DNA of 64,000 nucleotides from Dactylorhiza incarnata (Eukaryota; Streptophyta; Magnoliopsida; Asparagales; Orchidaceae): positions 2,604,001 to 2,668,000 of the forward strand of contig JAWHQI010000064.1 in assembly GCA_033032865.1 (NCBI GenBank), read 5' to 3'. Made by a program: the position numbers and the translations under genes. This document shows positions 22,218 to 32,614 of the stretch, one piece after another. The stretch's first letter is position 1, and every line of letters begins with the position of its first letter. Under the pieces are notes generated by a model that was given only the letters and a program-made list of their open reading frames with translations, did not search any database and was not told where the DNA came from.

Positions 22218-23018
22218 CTATGGAGAGTAGAGTGGTGGTAGTGGGCTCCCTTCTTTCATGCACAATCTCACGAAATGATTACCATTAATGAAGACGATGA
22301 AGATGACTTTCGGAACATGAGGAAGCGGTGAATCCAATGGTAAAAATGTTAAACTTAGATTTATTGAAATATGAGCCACACCAATATTATAGCAAGTTGA
22401 AATCACTAACCTCATATCCGGCATGGACATCCACTTATCGTATGGTGCGGGTGAGCTTTTGCAATCAAGATTGTTGATTAATTCCTTTCTTTTTGTTCTT
22501 CCATAAATTGCATCATACAAAATATCTCTTCTCCTCAACTCATTCATTAAATCGGCTCTAACTTGTTGCCAATTTTCGCCCATGCCTAGTGATTCACTAA
22601 TCACACGAAATCCACAATGTCCATCCGCGGCGACAGTAAACACAATCAACCAAGTGATCTGAAATACACGATGGTAGTTGTCGGCGAACGCTATCATATA
22701 ATATATTGCTTCGCATACTTTATTCCTTTGATGACTTTGACAATTTTTTTGAGTACTTATGTCTTCTTTCAAGATGTGCTCAAAAAGTGACGGATTGCGC
22801 TTTGTAGTTTTATAGTCATTTGTGAACCACTTTGTACTCCCTTTTGGTCTTCCTTTTAATTTTGTTGGCAAAAGCGGCTCTTTCGTTCGGGTTGTTGTTG
22901 GATCCATAATTTCACACAATTTATTTCTAATCTCTTTTTGCTGATGCTCATTAGTGTTTGCATACCTTGTTATGATCCCCTCCAACTCAATGACTATATC
23001 TATGTCTCCGGTGTTCAT
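22218..23018 (-). CDS. MULE-associated protein with OTU-like cysteine protease fold
   Basis: A 266-residue open frame. Residues 50-90 contain KGRPKGSTKWF and KRNPSLFEHI, the basic linker often seen in plant MULE and FAR1-related proteins. Residues 128-165 carry the OTU protease signature VAADGHCGFRVISESLG, with the nucleophile Cys135, Asp132 and a tryptophan-rich helix. The partner histidine is in GNHFVRL (His248). The family removes ubiquitin, and its role in MULEs is unknown. In many plant MULEs this domain follows the transposase and its SWIM zinc finger, and those remnants lie immediately upstream (23019-23540). The ATG at 23018 may therefore not be the original start. The catalytic residues are intact although the transposase is not. 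Confidence 0.7.
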   Translation of the reverse strand: MNTGDIDIVIELEGIITRYANTNEHQQKEIRNKLCEIMDPTTTRTKEPLLPTKLKGRPKGSTKWFTNDYKTTKRNPSLFEHILKEDISTQKNCQSHQRNKVCEAIYYMIAFADNYHRVFQITWLIVFTVAADGHCGFRVISESLGMGENWQQVRADLMNELRRRDILYDAIYGRTKRKELINNLDCKSSPAPYDKWMSMPDMRLVISTCYNIGVAHISINLSLTFLPLDSPLPHVPKVIFIVFINGNHFVRLCMKEGSPLPPLYSP

Positions 23019-23540
23019 AGATTCTTGTGTAAATGGATTGCATCACTTTCCAAAGAGAAAGATAATTGCTTAAGCTTCCAACGTTTATTTACCAACCATA
23101 TCGGACACGCTTTGTTTTGTGAGATATAAGGTGCCAATTCATGACTACAAGGTAACCCAAGTGTTTAACGACTTGTATGTGGACAATGTTCACCAACAAC
23201 TAATTTTGATTTCTGGAATTTATCTTCTTCTACTTTAATCAATTGCAAAGCATGTAACGATACACACCCAACAAGGTCCGAGTACAAAGAACCCTTGAAA
23301 TCATTACTAACTTGAATGGAGCTATGCCCAAAGGATCTTTTTATTTCCGTATGTTGGAGACTTAACATTTGATCGAACGTTTTCCATATGGTTGCCAAGT
23401 TTTCAATTGAAACTTCTAAAAAATTCTTCAGCTTGCTATGCCCCCTTCAACACGGTTTGTTGTTGAGTTGCCTAGGTGCATATAATTATCAACCCAAGCA
23501 CAAACAAAAGACTCCTTCAAATGTTCATCATTATACCTAG
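23019..23540 (-). pseudogene. MULE transposase C-terminal remnant with SWIM zinc finger
   Basis: On the minus strand the blocks WVDNYMHLGNSTTNRVEG, then (after a one-base frame change near 23447) SKLKNFLEVSIENL, GCVSLHALQLIKVEEDKF and, after a stop at about 23164, TLGLPCSHELA follow in the order usual for FAR1/MULE transposases. The last block with the preceding CPH is the SWIM zinc finger. At least one frameshift and one stop are present, and the DDE catalytic region that should precede is absent. The piece ends just before the OTU frame. Confidence 0.75.
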
Positions 23541-24075
23541 AGCAATAGAAGAACAAAATGTTTGAGCACAGACAAATCTTTGTAACAGTCCATCCATATG
23601 CTTAAGGTGTTAAACATAGACATACACAATATTCCAATCTTCCTCAATCTTACCTCAATCTTCTGTTGCAGGGTAATGCAAGAACTGAACTTGGCAAGGT
23701 CGACGTCGCAGATAGGAATGCAGAGAAGTCCTTGAAGTTCAGGCGGACGTCGTAGGAAGAAGAAATAATGCCAGCCTCGTCCGGCAGTCGCGAGGAGGAA
23801 GAAGAATCGCAAGGCCGATGACGCAGGAAGCGTGAGGACAGCGGGAAGAGCCTCGTCCGGCAGGTCGCGAGGAAGAAGAATCGCAAGCCGACGGCGCAGG
23901 AATCGAGAGGTAGAGGACAGCGAGAATAATGACTGAATGGGGCGTATTGCGTAACCTAATGGTTTTCCTAGAGTAATTTTTTTGAATCGAAAAAATTGAT
24001 TAAATGTTTTGAACCGGGTTTATTTTGGTTTGCTAGCAACCAAAGTAGGTTTGCTAATAACACCCCCCAGAATAT

Positions 24076-25241
24076 TACTGAATCTTAATGTGTCCCGCAA
24101 GAAAAAAAACTAGCCGGCGACTATTTGCATAACCCTATACTCCAGGACTAGGAGAGATATTTAGGTATGGGTATCATAATAGATCACCGCGTGGGAGTAA
24201 GTATAACCGTATGATCTGTGATTTCAATAATGTAGATTGTTTGCGAAAATATACGATCGTATTTGTGTAATACGGTCGTATTGAAAGTAATCGGATTTTA
24301 GATCAATCATGTGCGAAAATTCGAGTTGGCAAAATATGCGGCGTGATCTGAGGTCGCACACGGTGCGTTACACTCACCAACTTTTGAGTCCTACTCCAAG
24401 CGAAATTTTTGCGTCCAGGGCCCGGACTCCGGATTTCCCTCTTGCTCAACTACCTAACCGATTCGCCACTCCGCTCTGATTTTTTAGTTTTGATCTCCAT
24501 CGTTCCTTCCTCCACATGGTAGAAAATCGCAGCTCCCTGACTTAGATTTCGGAATAGAGCCCGATCCTAAAAATCTCTCCTAGTCCAGAGAAACGAATCA
24601 AATATCTCCTTGGTTTGACCCCAACAGACGGAGAACCTCCCCAAATGAAACTAAATGGAGGAGATCATTTCACGGCCCAAATTGAATCTTGTATATTTAA
24701 GTGTGCAAATTATTGTCTTTATGGAAAATTAAAAAAAAAGGATGAGATGAGAAGAATCTATTTGCCAACAAACGAAGAGGATATTTTTCCGGCCCTCACT
24801 CGGTATTTTTCGTACAAGGGGAAAGACGTATGAATCTAAAGAAATGAACATTAACAAACAACCATTGATAGAATCCATTGAACTTTTTCCGGCCCCAGCT
24901 CGGTCTTTTTCGTACATGGGGAGAGGCGTATGAATCTAAAGAAATTGGCATTAACAAATAATCATCGATGAATCTTGCCGGAGACACCATCAATTCAGCT
25001 TGACGGTCCTGCGCTAGGTTATACTCAGTCTACCAGAACGAATAATTTTTCGTGGTAACTGTGGGTGGGACCAATCTCATAAGATCTAACTATATGCCGA
25101 TCGTCTGAACCAAATGAAGGGAATTCATGCCGACAATGAAGATGCATGATTCACTATAACTACTAGCCAACTACACATAGTGGAGTATTGTAAAAGATCG
25201 AGTATAGTTTATCGGTCTATCGGTTATTAATAACCGAAGTA
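24076..25241. other. Intergenic with a 100-bp tandem duplication
   Basis: No gene recognised. A 100-bp segment is present twice in tandem with many differences (24784-24883 and 24884-24977). Both copies contain ttttccggcc, ctcggt, ttttcgtaca, ggggaaagacgtatgaatc or its variant, and cattaacaaa. Open frames here are short. Confidence 0.6.
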
Positions 25242-25246
25242 ATTTG

Positions 25247-25395
25247 TGTTAGATTTTGCTCGAAACATCCGGAGGGGTGTCAAAGTGGAACACCCTCCCC
25301 GTTGCCCCCAGCTAGGTATATATATATAGAAGAATACCTAGGGTTTCCTTGCGCAAAAGCCCCGAGCCCGTTATTCGTCTGAATATACCTTTACA
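25247..25395 (-). repeat. 3' LTR of the copia element
   Basis: A 149-bp LTR preceded by ATTTG at 25242-25246. It differs from the 5' LTR by a longer (TA)n tract and about six substitutions. Confidence 0.95.
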
Positions 25396-26161
25396 ATCTC
25401 CTCCTATATTCGTGACAAATAACGGTAACGTTTCAGGGTCCTTGAGAGTAGACAAAATAATAATTCAAGCTAAACAAAGCATTCGGGACAGATCATACTA
25501 ATTAACACATGAAAAAGGTTTTTGCCTAAACGGCAAACCAAAAGGCACAGATTCTATCCCAAAACATAATCTGAATAATTATTACAAAGTAACATGAATT
25601 AAAACGTTTGATGATTCTACTCATCTAGTAGATCATCGTCATCCATGTCCAAGTCTACTTCTCCTCCATAATCTCCACTGTAGCATGCAAGGAATTTCAT
25701 GAGTCAGACTCTATGAATTCATAAACATATGCAGTGACGTTTAAAGTAAACTGGCTCTTACTAAATGAGCTTAGCACTTCTAGCAACGGTGAAGTAACTC
25801 CGTCAGCATCTTATCCAGTCTAACTAGGACTAGTCACGTTATCTTACTCATTACTGATCACTATGTGCCTCACCAACACATGTGGGCACACATCACGTGT
25901 AACATTATCAAATGTGGAATAATGTGATGTGACCAATAATGTTTAGATTGACATTTACAACGACTTTCAATTCCCAGTTGAATATCTCTCGAATCAACTT
26001 ACAATGAGAAAGATGCTTAGTTATCAAATGTGGAATAACAGGCATCTAACCATCTTGGGTTTTCATCAAGAAATTATTTGGGGTTTTCAGTCTGTTATTA
26101 GATGCTTGAATGTTGCGATTATAGGTTCTCACTATCAAAACATAAACTGCGGAGGGAAGTT

Positions 26162-27178
26162 TCATATTTCTATGAACTTTAGTCCCATTTCCCCCGATGT
26201 TTTTATTGTGAGAGCTCTATTTAGGCCTTTGGTCAAGGCGTCTGCAACATTATCTTTCGATCTCACATCAATTAGGGTTATTATCCCTTGACATGTGAGT
26301 GAGGTCAACCAGGATTGTTTCAGCCTGAGATGCCTTCTTTTGCCATTGAACAAAGTGTTCGTAGCAATCGTTTTAGTAGCCTGATTGTCACAGTAAACTG
26401 CAACATAACTCATTTTCAGGCTCGACAAAGGAATGTCCATCACCAAATCTCTCAGCCATTCAGCTTCTTCTCCTGCTGATGCAAGAGCGTAGAGTTCGGA
26501 TTCCATAGAAGAGAGTGCAATACAGGATTGCCTCTTGGACTTCCAGGCTACAACTGCTCCTCCTAGTGTGAATACAAACCCACTAGTGGACTTGCTGTCG
26601 TTTAATTCCGAGCACCATGATGCATCAGAATAACCTTCAAGAACTGAAGGATGACCAGTGTAGACTAAAGCATAATTTTGGGTGTGCTTTAAGTACCTCA
26701 TTATCCTATCTAAGGCGTTCCAGTGGTCTTGGCCAGGATTGCTAGTGAATCTGCACAACATGCCGACCGTAAAGGCTATGTCAGGTCTAGTGCAGACCAT
26801 GGCATACATGAGACTACCAAGCAGTTTAGAGTAATCTAACTGTCTAACCATAGCTCCTTCACTAGGCTTCAGGCGGTTAGTGTAATCGTATGGTATCTCA
26901 GATGCTCTACTGTCACTGTATCCTCACATGTCCAACATGGATTTTATGTAGTGGCTTTGACTTAGGGAGATATCATTCTTCCCAAAGCTCACTTGCATGC
27001 CTAGTATAGTGTTAGCTACACCTAGGTCTTTTAGGCTAAATTCTTTTATTAGGACTGACTTAACGTTATCCATTTCGGATTGATCAGACCCTAGAATGAG
27101 CATATCATCTACGTACAAGCATATTATGGCGACTTTATCCGATCTATTACGTATGTAAAGACATTTATTCGAGAGACT
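26162..27178 (-). pseudogene. Copia pol, reverse transcriptase C-part and RNase H
   Basis: From about 27160 the frame shows the catalytic motif CLYVDDMLILG, followed by KDLGVANTILGM and the thumb region. An in-frame stop occurs at about 26921. RNase H follows in 26851-26162, with blocks such as [35 protein letters not shown] and [13 protein letters not shown]. The start of this segment is separated from the preceding reading frame by a stop at about 27178. The pol coding sequence ends at 26162, leaving a 766-bp non-coding tail before the 3' LTR. Confidence 0.85.
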
Positions 27179-28354
27179 CTACATGAATCCCATGTTCTTT
27201 ACACTATAGTCAAACTTCTCATGCCATAATTTCGGTGCTTGCTTTAGTCCGTATAAAGATTTAAGTAATTTACAGACCTTTGTTTCGTGACTGTCTACAA
27301 TGAAACCTTCAGAATGATTCATGTAGATCTCTTCAGTCAGATCTCCGTTCAAGAACGCGGTCTTAACATCCATTTGATGAACAATAAAGTTCTCAATAGA
27401 CGCAATAGCAAGGAGGGCCCTAATGGTTGCTAAGTGACACACGGGTGAGTAGACATCAAAATAATCTACTCCGCTTACCTGTGTGAAACCTTTATCCACC
27501 AGGCGTGCTTTATACTTAGCTACGCTACCATCAGGATTTAGTTTCTTTTTCAGAATCCACTTACACCCTACGGTTTTAGCCTCTTTTGGCTTATCAACCA
27601 ACGCCCAGGTGTTATTCTGAATTAGAGAATCCATCTCTTCATCAATAGCATCTTTCCAGAATAGGGAATCCCTGGATCTCATCGCTTCCTTATAGGTGGA
27701 TGGATCAGCCTCAACGTGGCAAGTGACAAAGTCACTACCGAAGGTTTTGGGAATTCGCTCTCTTAGAGAAGTTCTCCTAGACTCTAGGCCAGAGTTATCT
27801 ACCGGAACGGAATAGGAGGTGCTCGGTACTGATTCAGGATCTTCCTCAGTAATAGTTGCTTGCATACCTGGGATCGTTAAGTTCTTATCTTTGAGGAATT
27901 TATCCTCGACGAACATCGCATCCCTAGATTCTATTATGATATTATTATGAATATCAAGAAACCTATCTGCAGCACTATCCTCAGCACAACCTAAGTAGAC
28001 ACAAGTATTGGTCCTAGGTCCAACCTTAGGCCGTCTAGGGTCAGGAACCCTGACATAGGCTATACAGCCCCAGGTCTTAAGTCTAGTTAAAGACGGGGGT
28101 CTCTTAAACCAAAGCTCGTAGGGTGTAACCTCTAACTTAGCATGAGGAGCTTTGTTTAGAATGTGGTTCACAGTCAAGACTGCTTCGCCCCAATAAGCGA
28201 AAGGCATGCCTGCAGTGAGCAGCATAGAGTTCAACATCTCTGTTAATGTTCTATTCTTGCGCTCGGCTATGCCGTTAGATTTGGGGGAGTAAGGAGCAGT
28301 GGTTTCTGCTATGATGCCCTGTGAAGCAAGGAAGCATCTGAACTCACTGGACAT
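27179..28354 (-). pseudogene. Copia pol, integrase C-part and reverse transcriptase N-part
   Basis: This frame begins with the second half of the integrase core (APYSPKSNGIAERKNRTL carries the catalytic Glu) and KAPHAKLEVTPYELWF. After a linker comes the reverse transcriptase start ([67 protein letters not shown]). It is joined to the upstream frame by a single-base change near 28364, where RSD should continue into a GGEYM motif, and it ends with a stop at 27179. Confidence 0.88.
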
Positions 28355-28365
28355 ATATTCTCCTC

Positions 28366-30306
28366 CTAATCACTCCTAAATCGTTTTATTTTTATGCTTA
28401 ATTGGTTTTCTACCCTGGTTTTGAAAAGACAAAACTTTTCAAACGCTTCATCTTTAGTTTTAAGCAACGAAATATGACAAAATCTTGTACAGTCATCTAT
28501 AAACGTGATCATATACTTCCTTCCACCTCTAGTGACAAAACTTTTAAAGTCACAAATATCAGAATGTATAAGCTCAAGAGGTGTTGTGCTCCTAGTAACC
28601 GTGCCAAAAGGTTTCCTAGTGATCTTAGTTTGAGCACACACTTCGCAATTTTTAAGTGGAGACTTAGTGTCTAATGTGATCTTATGAGTTCTAGCTACTT
28701 GGAATATTTTTCTGTAGTTTACGTGTCCTAGTCTCTCGTGTAGAGTCCTAGAGCTAACTAAGTTCAATTGAACTTGTTGGACTACCTCACTTGCTAGACT
28801 CAGACGGTACATCCTATTTTGGACATAAGCACATCCAAAATAGTGAGAGTTAACTGACAGAGTTACCCTACCGCTACAGAAACTAAGCGACATACCCGCA
28901 TCACATAATAAACTAATAGACACTAAGTTAGCAGCTAATGAAGGAATAAATTTAACGTTCTTTAAAATTAAAGACTTACTTGAGGAGAGCACCAGAGTTG
29001 CGTTCCCCACCTTCATCACGTCAGTTGTGTCTCCATTTGCCACAGTCACTGATTCCTTTGCATCCTTCAGCTCTGTTAGAAGATTAGCATTGTTGCACAC
29101 GTGGCACGTTGCCCCAAAATCCAGGTACCACTTCGTGCTGGCCTGCGCGTGTCCGACCATGACAACAAAGTCGGATGGCTCAACTTGGCTGACCAGATGG
29201 GCTTGGTTGCCTTCTTGTGGTGCCCTGGTTTTCTCTTTCCTCGGTAGCTTGCAGTCAGATGCGCAGTGTCCCCACTTGTTGCAGTTATAACATTTACCCT
29301 TAAATTTTTTAGAGGGTCTACTCGGGCCTGCAACCTGGGGGCTACTACGAGACGTTTTGGTCTTGGGAGGGCGCTTGGAGCTTGAAATCATGTTGGCAGG
29401 AGCCTTTTGCTTGCCAACAGCTTCCAAAGCGTGCTTCATCCTGTTCTCGTCCTCAATGCGTATGAAACGCTTGAGATCGTTTAGACCAACCTGCATCTTT
29501 TTGCGGTACATTTCCGTTTTGAAATTGTACCACGAGGAGGGCAACTTATACACAATCGTGCCCGCAACAGAGCTATCGGGCAGACTAATAGACTCACTAT
29601 GCAAGGAATCAGTTAAATTTTCAAATTCAGATACCTGAGGGAGAATGGCTTTCTCCTCGTCGAAACTGAAGGAATGGAAATTGTCCACCAGATGAGCGTT
29701 GGAGAGGTCCTCCTCCTGCTTGAAGTGCTCCTCCAGTGCCTCCCAGATCTCCCTGGCAGACTGCATCTTGATGTAGTTCTTGGCCAAGCTGGAGGAGAGG
29801 CAGTTCAGCAGGTAATCCCTGCAGAAGTCCTCGTCTTCGATCCACTGTGCCTCGTCTTCAGTCCCAGCAACGTCAGCACGAACAGTCTTGAAGGTGTAGA
29901 AGACGTTCAGGTACTTCATCCCGAACTGGGTGTTCAGCTTCCAATCGTTGAACTCGGTGGCCGTGAATTTCTCCAATTTATTCATGGGCACTGGAGAGGA
30001 GAAGTTGGAGTTCCTCATCCTGATCTTCCTTTGAAGTAGGGCTGACCGGCTTTTCACTGGTTGGAGTTTGGCACTACTCTGGCTGAAGGCAGGAAACGGA
30101 AGAATCCCGGGAGACCTCTCCTGTAGATCTTCCGGCAAGATCGAGCCCCAAGATCGATCTTCCTGTTCAAGCCCTAGTACCAGCGACAGAAGCCAGAGAA
30201 AAGGGGCTACTCCTCCAGCGGCGACAGAGTGGCGAGATCGGCGACCGGGCTCCTCCTTCAGCGGCGACGAAAAGAAAAACTGCGGGGATCTGCGGGGAAG
30301 GCGCAC
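28366..30306 (-). pseudogene. Copia gag, protease and integrase N-part
   Basis: The biologically likely start is the Met at 30018 (MRNSNFSSP), because the residues before it are read from the leader. Gag proper includes LNVFYTFKTVRADVAG, IWEALEEHFKQEEDLSN and the CCHC zinc knuckle CYNCNKWGHCASDC. The protease motif reads YLDFGATCHVCN, with Phe and Cys in place of the usual Ser (DSGA-S/T-H), a possibly inactivating change. Then come the GAG-pre-integrase HLH region (LHERLGHVNYRK) with Zn-binding CEVCAQTK and the first half of the integrase core (HSDICDF, FIDDCTRF). The frame ends at a stop at 28366. Confidence 0.88.
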
Positions 30307-30542
30307 GATCGAAGGGAAGAGGGATCTCCTGCGGCGGCAAAGATGCGAACTCGCGTGACGACTGCGACTTCGGATTCGCGCAGAGACGGAGCAAAGGGAG
30401 CTACGCTGCTTGACCTAGCCGATCGAACGGAAGGAGAGATCGCTCGACTGCGGCGGCAAAGATCGAGCGTCTGGTTCCGTAACCTAATGGGAGAGAAAAA
30501 AAATCGTCAGCGGGGGGCTTCGGGAGAGGAGTATTTCGAGAA

Positions 30543-30687
30543 TGTTAGATTTTGCTCGAAACATCCAGAGGGGTGTCAAAGTGGAACACCCTCCCCGTTG
30601 CCCCCAGCTAGGTATATATAGAAGAATACCTAGGGTTTCCTCGCGCGAAGCCCCCGAGCCCGTTATTCGTCCGAATATACCTTTACA
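30543..30687 (-). repeat. 5' LTR of the copia element
   Basis: A 145-bp LTR with a TATATATAG core at about 30612, followed by the ATTTG target duplication at 30688-30692. Confidence 0.95.
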
Positions 30688-30879
30688 ATTTGGAGTCTAG
30701 TCTTGACCAGTCTATCTCTCCACACTCTCAGTATAACATGAGTTACTGAACCATACCACGTAGGTGATTAGTTGGTCTAGATAATTGAATTCACGAAAGA
30801 AATCGGAAAAAAAACTAACACTCGGTCCATATATTTCACACCTTGACTCGATTGACATGACCCACGACTAGTATTAATT

Positions 30880-31105
30880 AGTCCACATTAGCCTCTAATT
30901 CTTTTGGAGGTGTTCCTGTCCACGCAAGGTTCCATTTTTGAACAGGCTTGCAGGCCGTACACCCCAACCCATCTCCGCACACGGAGCGCGGTCGTCCACG
31001 TGCGGCTGGTTGTTGGGGTGGTGTCTTGAACTCGCGGCCTCCTAGATAGAGGGACTTAGCGCCGGCCTCCATCACCAACTGAGTTGATAGCTCGGGTCAT
31101 TTAAA
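30880..31105 (-). mobile_element. Possible tRNA-derived SINE
   Basis: On the minus strand the start resembles a tRNA head: CAACTCAGTTGGTGATGG (A-box-like, about 31085-31068), then GCGAGTTCAAGACACC (B-box-like, about 31036-31021). The spacing of about 40 bases is in the range of tRNA promoters. A GC-rich body of about 150 bp follows. No poly-A or T tail and no clear target duplication were seen. The assignment is tentative. Confidence 0.35.
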
Positions 31106-31271
31106 TAAAAATGAAGTCATCCGATCTTCAAATTTTGGCGAACTTAGTTCGCCGAAAATGACACAACCTTCCTAAAGCATGACACATAAGTCATCCGATC
31201 TTCAAATTTTAGCGAACTTAGTAGTGATAACACAAAATACTATTATTAGTCACGAGTCCATGGTAGAATTA

Positions 31272-31538
31272 GGGTCCGTTTGGCACGGTGGCAATGATCA
31301 TGAACGCAGTGGTTATGAACCGACGTTCGTGAACGCCCGACCTCACCTAAGGAACTCCGTCCATATTTATGTTCAAATTTTTTTTTCATGGTGCCTGTCA
31401 TAATCATTGTCACGTCAAACACATATTTCATCATGATGACGTTTTTGTCCAGCCTCACCGGATCAAAACGCCGCGCCAAACAAATGATGGCTCGTAACTA
31501 CCGCATTCATGACCGCCTCCGCCCTTCCAAATGGACCC
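31272..31538. mobile_element. Tourist-like MITE, second copy
   Basis: The ends are GGGTCCGTTTGGCACGG and, in reverse complement, GGGTCCATTTGGAAGGG. The interior matches the MITE at 21128-21351 (gaacgcccgacctcacctaagg, gacgtttttgtccag). Flanks are TTA on the left and TAG on the right, so the 3-bp duplication is imperfect. No coding capacity. Confidence 0.7.
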
Positions 31539-31539
31539 T

Positions 31540-32072
31540 AGTGATAAACAATTTTACTCGGCAATAAGAGATGGAGATGTGCATAAAATGTGAATAATTA
31601 AGATGATTTCATTGTTCTTGAGATCTAAACCACAAATAAACAAGATTAACACTTACTACTTGAGTTAATTACAAGATTAACCAAAAGAAACTAATTAAAA
31701 CATTTAAAAATATATTACCAATAGTGCGTGTTGATGCAGCCCGCGGAGGACCTAGCGAAAAAAAGTCGGTCATCGGAGGTGGATGGTTGAATTATGCGGG
31801 GAAGCTAAAGAGACGATGTAGTAACTGATGGTCAAATGCAGCCTTGATCAAAGAAAATGAAAGTCGTGGTCGGGTTTTTGGAGAGAAAATTGACTTCTAA
31901 ACGAAGACAGGGAGGGCGAAAACCCGCGTCATGGAGAACAAAGAAAGGTTGGCCCATTTGCGAGCTAAGGTGGCTAGGACGCTTGGGTTTAATAGCCGTT
32001 TGTTTAACAAAGAAGTTTAGGCTTGTCCGTTTTGCTAGAAAATCTAAAATAAAAGCTCAAAATAAAATACAT
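31540..32072. other. Intergenic, no gene seen
   Basis: Mixed sequence. A 72-codon frame at 31857-32075 has no recognised motif and is not called. Confidence 0.4.
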
Positions 32073-32075
32073 TAA

Positions 32076-32205
32076 GGCTCCGTTTGGGGGGACTTATTTT
32101 CACCGGTCAAGCGGTTACGACCGCATGAACCGGACCTTAATTAAGGTCCGGTTCATGCGGTCGTGACCGCTTGACAGGAAAAAATAAGTCCCCCCAAACG
32201 AAGCT
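32076..32205. mobile_element. 130-bp hairpin MITE, Harbinger type
   Basis: Almost the whole element is one inverted repeat with 65-base arms and about six mismatches. The arms meet at CCTTAATTAAGG with no loop. Ends are GGCTCCGTTTGGGGGG and, in reverse complement, AGCTTCGTTTGGGGGG. TAA duplications flank it (32073-32075, 32206-32208). A transcript would fold into a long near-perfect hairpin of the kind that can feed small-RNA pathways. Confidence 0.88.
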
Positions 32206-32229
32206 TAAATGAAAATAAAAAGGGCGTTG

Positions 32230-32440
32230 ACATTCATGCTGCACATTTCGCTATCCGTACTCAAAATATGAATTATGTAGGGTTGCTGTATTTGCACTGC
32301 ACATTTCGCTATCCACACTCAAAATCTAAATTTTTTTAGATATGCTGATATTTGCACTGCACATTTCACTATCCACACTCAAAATTTGAGGGCTTTTAAA
32401 ATTCATATTAGCACTGTACATTTCGCACTGCACATTTCAC
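32230..32440. repeat. Diverged tandem repeat of about 62 bp
   Basis: Three copies of a unit containing tgcacatttcgctatccacactcaaaat at about 32242, 32305 and 32358, plus a partial fourth (gtacatttcgcactgcacatttcac, about 32415). Confidence 0.75.
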
Positions 32441-32614
32441 ATTGGCTTCTTCCTGCTGCTCCCGATCTCGTCCATCTGACGGCCCGTCGTTCTCCCGGCT
32501 CCAGATCAACGAATATTTTGAAAGCTCATAGCACAAAAAACTCATAGCCCCGGGCTCACATTTCAAGTTTGACTCTAGGCGACGGCTTGTCGAAAGCTCA
32601 TGGCAGCAACCTGA

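Larger units (their letters stand above)
21704..24066 (-). mobile_element. Mutator-like element (MULE), internally deleted
   Basis: The ends are inverted repeats: GGGTGCTGTTATTAGCAAA at 21704 and, in reverse complement, GGTGTTATTAGCAAACC at the right. Flanking 9-bp windows are aaagaatat (21695-21703) and ccagaatat (24067-24075), identical at seven of nine bases, in line with the 9-bp duplication of Mutator elements. Inside are a minus-strand OTU-protease-like reading frame and the C-terminal part of a MULE transposase. The catalytic DDE core of the transposase is missing, so the element cannot move by itself. The last 500 bp before 24066 are Arg/Ser-coding-like repeats (gaggaagaagaatcgcaag) without recognised function. 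Confidence 0.8.
25247..30687 (-). mobile_element. Ty1/copia retrotransposon, nearly complete
   Basis: Short LTRs of 149 bp (25247-25395) and 145 bp (30543-30687) start TGTTAGATTTTGCTCG and end TATACCTTTACA. They differ by about six substitutions and a 4-bp (TA)n length change. A perfect 5-bp duplication ATTTG flanks the element (25242-25246, 30688-30692). The polypurine tract AGGAGGAGAT (minus) lies next to the left LTR. The order gag, protease, integrase, reverse transcriptase, RNase H on the minus strand marks it as Ty1/copia. No tRNA-Met primer site follows the 5' LTR; the first internal bases are TTCTCGAAATACTCC. The coding region is broken in three places, so this copy is non-autonomous though young-looking. 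Confidence 0.95.
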
